Assembly (NCBI GenBank): GCA_016926735.1
Contig: JAFGOA010000080.1
Coordinates: forward strand, 1-64,000
Length of the DNA: 64,000 bases
Direction of reading: 5' to 3'
DNA from: Promethearchaeota archaeon
Lineage (GTDB): Archaea; Asgardarchaeota; Lokiarchaeia; Sigyniarchaeales; SOKP01
Position 1 is the stretch's first letter. Every line of letters starts with the position of its first letter. The notes below the pieces were generated by a model. It was not told where the DNA came from. It saw nothing but the letters and a program-made list of their open reading frames with translations, and made no database searches. The position numbers and the translations under genes are program-made. Below are positions 60,486 through 64,000 of the stretch, in pieces.

Positions 60486-62393
60486 ATGAATTCCGACAAA
60501 ATCCCTAAACTTTTAGAGAGATATCTCAAAATAATTGGAAAAAAAACTAGGTTAGATATATTAAAATCATTAAGTAACAAAGATAATGCATTAACTTTTT
60601 CTGATATTCAGAAAGAAATATTTAATTTGGAAAATGGGAATATAAATCTTTCATTTCATTTAAATGCATTAAAGAAATTAGAACTTATAGAAACATCTCA
60701 ATCTGGGTATTCGATCTCAAATCTTGGTAAAGATATTCTTAAGAAGATTCTTGAAATTGAACAAACTTTAAACCATTTTAATAAATGTCTCTTGATTAGA
60801 ACCTCAAAATATATAACTGAACCCTTTGACTCTAAGAAAATTAATAATTTTCTCATTAAAGAAGCTGGTATGGAATCCTTTTTAGCCAAAAAAATTTCTA
60901 ATTTAGTACAAAATAAACTTTCAAAAACAAAGATAAAATATCTAACTTCACCTTTATTGAGAGAATATATAAATGGTATTCTTTTAGAGGAGGGATTAGA
61001 AGAATTTAGACATAAATTAACTAGATTGGGCGTACCACCTTATGATACAAATATTTTTTTTCAAAATAATTCATTAGATCCAGAATTATTTATAAAACGT
61101 ATGGGTTCTGAAGTATCAGAACAATTTCTTTTACTAAATCTTTTGCCAAATAATCTTGCAGATCTCTATCTTTCAAAAAAAATTATTTTAAAATTTTTGG
61201 ATTATTGGGCTTTAAGGCCTTTAAGCGTTTTTATCCAATTAAAAACCCTATTTAAATATTTAACAGATAACAATAACTCAGTCTATAATTTTGAAAATTT
61301 CTTCGAAGATAATCTTTATATGAAATTTAATACCAAACTACAGCATATCCTGAATTTAATATCTCCTTTTTTTTCAGATAATATATTTTTATTTAATAAT
61401 GAAGATCTAAATGAAAATATCTATAATGATGGGAAAAAAATAGATATATTTTTTAGTTCATTAGTATCTCAAATTAATATTTTTAACCAATTTAATAATT
61501 TTCCAAAAATAAATATTGGAATTAGTTATAATTATTCATCAATTGTTCAAATTATTAAGAAATTATTATCATTTGATTATTTATTAGAAACTAATCCTCT
61601 TATTTTTTATTTAGATCACTCCGAATTATATAATACAAATATATTTACCGAGATAACCCGTAATCCTTTAATATTAAAACACATAAATAAAATTGTATTC
61701 CAAATTGTACAAAAAAAATCAAATTCTTTAATTCTACCAAATCCTAATATAGAAAATGCTCAAAATTCGAATAGAATAGTTCTGGATAAAATTTTAATCA
61801 ATTTAAATCAAATTGCACAAGAAGCAAAAACAAATGATAATATTTTTTTTGAGATTTTGGAAGATCGTTTGAATTCAACATTTTCCTTGTTTGAATTCAA
61901 AGAAGACCTGATCCAAAAAAAAATAGGAAATTCAAAAACGTGGAGAATTATCATAGAAAATTTAATTCAAAATGATTTAAGTAATTGGATAAAGAAAACA
62001 ATAAAATCAATTAGTTTTATTGGTTTAAATGATGCTGTGCTGAACCATTGTGGATTAGAAATAGATAAGATTGAACAGAGTGAATCATTTGCTTGTAGCA
62101 TTCTTGAATTTATGAAAAAAAAAATAATTGAAAAAAACAATTTCGATAATAACATGTATTGTCTATCTCAACCCTCAATAGAATTTGGTTCATCTGATTA
62201 TGATTTAATTAGGCAAGATTCTAATTTACCACTTGAAAACAAAATAATTTTATTTAAAAAAATAAGTCAATTTATTGATGATGGGGCAGTATTTAATGTA
62301 AATTTAAAACCTGATGAAGAAGATCAAATTATACCTGTATCTAAAATAATAATAGATTCAAATATAAATAGGTTTAAATTTAATTTAAAATAG
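60486..62393 (+). CDS. Winged-helix / ATP-cone / NrdD-like protein lacking the glycyl-radical site
   Basis: A 635-aa protein. Residues 1-95 are an ArsR-like winged helix (KTRLDILKSLSNKDNALTFS, ISFHLNALKKLELIETS-type recognition). Residues about 105-190 match an ATP-cone (YITEPFDSKKINNFLIKEAG, LTSPLLREYINGILLEEGLE, HKLTRLGVPPYD). The remainder resembles anaerobic ribonucleotide reductase NrdD: VLDKILINLNQIAQEAK, FIGLNDAVLNHCG (511-523), MYCLSQPSIEFGSSDYDL, GAVFNVNL. The C-terminal glycyl-radical motif (R-V-x-G-Y) and the zinc Cys pairs are absent and the protein simply ends, so it cannot perform radical catalysis. Most likely a nucleotide-sensing transcription factor, analogous to bacterial NrdR; inference. 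Confidence 0.78.
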   Translation: MNSDKIPKLLERYLKIIGKKTRLDILKSLSNKDNALTFSDIQKEIFNLENGNINLSFHLNALKKLELIETSQSGYSISNLGKDILKKILEIEQTLNHFNKCLLIRTSKYITEPFDSKKINNFLIKEAGMESFLAKKISNLVQNKLSKTKIKYLTSPLLREYINGILLEEGLEEFRHKLTRLGVPPYDTNIFFQNNSLDPELFIKRMGSEVSEQFLLLNLLPNNLADLYLSKKIILKFLDYWALRPLSVFIQLKTLFKYLTDNNNSVYNFENFFEDNLYMKFNTKLQHILNLISPFFSDNIFLFNNEDLNENIYNDGKKIDIFFSSLVSQINIFNQFNNFPKINIGISYNYSSIVQIIKKLLSFDYLLETNPLIFYLDHSELYNTNIFTEITRNPLILKHINKIVFQIVQKKSNSLILPNPNIENAQNSNRIVLDKILINLNQIAQEAKTNDNIFFEILEDRLNSTFSLFEFKEDLIQKKIGNSKTWRIIIENLIQNDLSNWIKKTIKSISFIGLNDAVLNHCGLEIDKIEQSESFACSILEFMKKKIIEKNNFDNNMYCLSQPSIEFGSSDYDLIRQDSNLPLENKIILFKKISQFIDDGAVFNVNLKPDEEDQIIPVSKIIIDSNINRFKFNLK

Positions 62394-62397
62394 AAAA

Positions 62398-63318
62398 TTA
62401 TTCTTTTAAAATTTCTGCTAAAATAGCTTGTCTCATTTTTAATCCATAAAATGTTTGCTTAAAATAAATAGCTTTTTTTGAATTATCAATATCTGTAGAT
62501 ATTTCATTAATTCTTGGTAAAGGATGTAATAATTTGAAGTTTTCTTTCGTTTGCGATAGATCTTTTTTAGTAAATATGTAAAAATTCTTAACTCTTTCAT
62601 ATTCTTCTAGATCAGCAAATCTTTCTTTTTGTATTCTTGTTATATATAGAACATCCAAATCATCTAAAATCCGTCTATAATCTGTAATCTCTTTAAATTT
62701 AAATCCTCTATAATGAAATAAATAATCTTTATATCTATTTCGCATTCTTAATTCTTCTGGACTAATAAAATAAAGTCCAATATTATATCGAGATAATAAA
62801 ATTGCTAGTGAATGAACTGTTCTTCCATATTTTAGATCTCCCATAATTCCTATATTTAATCCATCTAATTTCCCTAATTCTTCTTTAATTGTAAAAATAT
62901 CTAACAGTGCTTGTGTAGGATGCTCTTTACTTCCAGAACCCGCATTAATTATTGGAATATTAGAAAACCTTGCTGCCATCTTAGCAGAACCTTCACTAGA
63001 ATGGCGAATTACTATACAATCACTATAATTCTCTACTGTCCTAATAGTATCTGCTAAACTTTCACCTTTCTTTATAGATGATACATCCCCCGATTGGAAA
63101 CCAATAATGTTCCCCCCTAATCGAAGCATAGCTGATTCAAAACTTAATCTTGTTCTTGTGGATGGTTCAAAGAATAAAGTAGCTAAGATTTTTCCCTTTA
63201 AAATAGTTGAATCTTTAACTTTCAACATTTCATGTGCTTTTTTTAATAGATGATCTATATCTTCTCTATCAAAATCACGAGCACTTATTATCCCATCCTT
63301 AAATTTCTCCTTAAACAT
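62398..63318 (-). CDS. pyrB: Aspartate carbamoyltransferase catalytic subunit (PyrB)
   Basis: Catalyses carbamoyl phosphate + aspartate to carbamoyl aspartate in pyrimidine synthesis. It is 306 aa. Carbamoyl-phosphate site: FFEPSTRTRLSFESA near residue 50; GSGSKEHPTQALLD near 127; aspartate site and domain 2 with GDLKYGRTVHSL; and LLHPLPRINEI near 265. No regulatory subunit gene (pyrI) is next to it. A TATA box (63354-63364, minus strand) and a perfect 16-bp palindrome just upstream of it suggest controlled expression. It is convergent with the NrdD-like regulator gene (4 bases between stops). Confidence 0.95.
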   Translation of the reverse strand: MFKEKFKDGIISARDFDREDIDHLLKKAHEMLKVKDSTILKGKILATLFFEPSTRTRLSFESAMLRLGGNIIGFQSGDVSSIKKGESLADTIRTVENYSDCIVIRHSSEGSAKMAARFSNIPIINAGSGSKEHPTQALLDIFTIKEELGKLDGLNIGIMGDLKYGRTVHSLAILLSRYNIGLYFISPEELRMRNRYKDYLFHYRGFKFKEITDYRRILDDLDVLYITRIQKERFADLEEYERVKNFYIFTKKDLSQTKENFKLLHPLPRINEISTDIDNSKKAIYFKQTFYGLKMRQAILAEILKE

Positions 63319-63353
63319 ATTTTTTTTTTTTTTATAATTTATTAGAGGAGCTT

Positions 63354-63394
63354 CTTATATATTATTTTTTATTTAAAAAAATGTAGCTACATTT
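63354..63394 (-). promoter_or_regulatory. pyrB promoter with 16-bp palindrome
   Basis: On the minus strand, the TATA-like TAATATATAAG covers 63354-63364 and lies about 36 bases before the pyrB ATG, which fits a short or leaderless transcript. Immediately upstream of the TATA/BRE region, at 63379-63394, is the perfect palindrome AAATGTAGCTACATTT. A 16-bp dyad with a G+C centre in very A+T-rich DNA, right next to the promoter, is the expected position for a dimeric regulator; the direction of control cannot be read from the sequence. Confidence 0.5.
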
Positions 63395-63580
63395 AAATCA
63401 TTATTATGAAGAATTCTCCTGGCATCTTTTTTTTAATCTTATATGAATCTTAAAAAAATAAAGAAACCTTGCTATTTTTAAACCATATTTGAATCAACTA
63501 AAATTAAGTTATTTTTGAAAAAATTTAAAATTTATAAAAAATTTTAAGCTATAAGATATAGGAAAATAGATTGAATTAAA

Positions 63581-63862
63581 ATGAAATACCCTAAAGAAGT
63601 AAATCGTTACTGTAAAAGTTGCCGCAAACATTCAAATCACTTAGTTTCTGTATATAAAAAAGGAAAAGAACGTATGCTTAATCATGGAAGAAGAAGAGTT
63701 GAGAGAAAAAAGAGAGGTTATGGTTCTTTTCCAAAGGAAATCTTTCATAAAAATGCTAAAATCAACAAAAGAACACAATTAATGTTTGAATGCTCTGAGT
63801 GCAAAAAGAAATTTTATGGAAAATCTTTTAGAGTTAAAAAATTTGAACTGCAACAAGTATAA
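63581..63862 (+). CDS. rpl44e: Ribosomal protein eL42 (L44e)
   Basis: Large-subunit zinc-binding protein near the E site; 93 aa, normal. MKYPKEVNRYCKSCRKHSNH carries the first Cys pair; the basic mid part GRRRVERKKRGYGSFPKEIF is diagnostic; the second pair is CSEC near the C-terminus, followed by KKFYGKSFRVKKFEL. ATG start. In most archaea eS27 and aIF2-alpha follow; here the next gene is on the opposite strand, so the usual cluster is broken. Confidence 0.96.
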   Translation: MKYPKEVNRYCKSCRKHSNHLVSVYKKGKERMLNHGRRRVERKKRGYGSFPKEIFHKNAKINKRTQLMFECSECKKKFYGKSFRVKKFELQQV

Positions 63863-63904
63863 TTTTAATTCTTATTATTATCATTAAACTCATAATTATT
63901 ATAA

Positions 63905-64000
63905 TTATTTTCTTCCAATGACTATCATTGGTTCCATTAAAAGTTCTAATTTTGAATATTCAACCAATAGTTTTTTAATATCATTAGTCAAATATTGTTT
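63905..64000 (-). CDS. C-terminal end of an unidentified protein (cut by the window edge)
   Basis: A frame open at the right edge of the window, 31 visible codons ending in TAA, reading LVEYSKLELLMEPMIVIGRK at its C-terminus. It is coding-like: the helix (LTNDIKKLLVEYSKLELL) is amphipathic and is followed by a strand-like MIVIGRK ending. The protein begins outside the window and its family cannot be told. The ending resembles the last beta strand of some Rossmann-fold enzymes such as SAM methyltransferases, but this is only a hint. It is convergent with eL42. Confidence 0.5.
   Translation of the reverse strand, partial: KQYLTNDIKKLLVEYSKLELLMEPMIVIGRK

Noticed and set aside
1-64000. tRNA, rRNA, CRISPR arrays, insertion sequences or prophage genes
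   Set aside because: Scanned by eye: no G+C-rich cloverleaf, no spaced direct-repeat array, no transposase, integrase or structural phage protein.

Overview
The window is very A+T-rich (about three quarters by eye). It carries archaeal information-processing genes (histone, TFB, split RNA polymerase subunits Rpo1N/Rpo1C, Rpo4, eL33, eL21, eL30, eL42, KsgA, Pus10, NurA, XPD helicase) alongside eukaryote-like signature proteins: an ESCRT-III/Snf7 protein, two Ras/Rab-type and four Arf/Rag-type small GTPases, roadblock and longin-like domains, a B-box-like zinc protein and a presenilin-type protease. Tetrahydromethanopterin C1 chemistry (Mch) and archaeal shikimate chemistry (DHQ synthase II) also appear. 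Together these point to an Asgard archaeon, most likely of the Lokiarchaeia/Promethearchaeota type. I saw no rRNA, tRNA, CRISPR array, insertion sequence or prophage.

Layout. 1-10.9 kb: the end of mch, an unknown protein, a GT4 glycosyltransferase, an archaemetzincin, a presenilin homologue, TFB, a GNAT enzyme, an FrhB-family iron-sulfur protein, a Ras-like GTPase and membrane proteins. 11-25 kb: XPD helicase (start codon unclear), RidA, glycogen synthase, an HGSNAT-like acyltransferase, eL33, a large B-box/coiled-coil protein, core-type MetE, ESCRT-III, DHQ synthase II and a GH57 enzyme. 25-34 kb: a P-loop kinase, a roadblock protein, then the conserved archaeal run pus10-eL21-rpo4-DUF655-ksgA-HemK-like methylase, followed by NurA and a CPBP protease. 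34-44 kb: a second Ras-like GTPase, a ClC transporter, a coiled-coil protein, a histone, then rpo1N-rpo1C-eL30-nusA-uS12.

44.1-57.8 kb: the usual archaeal uS12-uS7 junction is interrupted by about 14 kb made only of signalling genes. There are three histidine kinases, two near-identical single-domain response regulators, two Arf-like GTPases, two Rag/Gtr-like GTPases (one longin-GTPase-roadblock, one with a winged helix), and a longin-like protein ending in a histidine-kinase dimerisation helix pair whose phospho-acceptor His is replaced by Leu. Longin-like domains recur in a kinase, a GTPase and this pseudo-kinase. I infer a combined two-component/small-GTPase signalling module and consider it the most interesting part of the window.

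58-64 kb: uS7, a membrane protein with conserved histidines, a small unknown, a winged-helix/ATP-cone/NrdD-like protein lacking the glycyl-radical site (a candidate nucleotide-sensing regulator), aspartate carbamoyltransferase with a 16-bp palindrome just upstream of its TATA box, eL42, and the tail of an unknown minus-strand gene.
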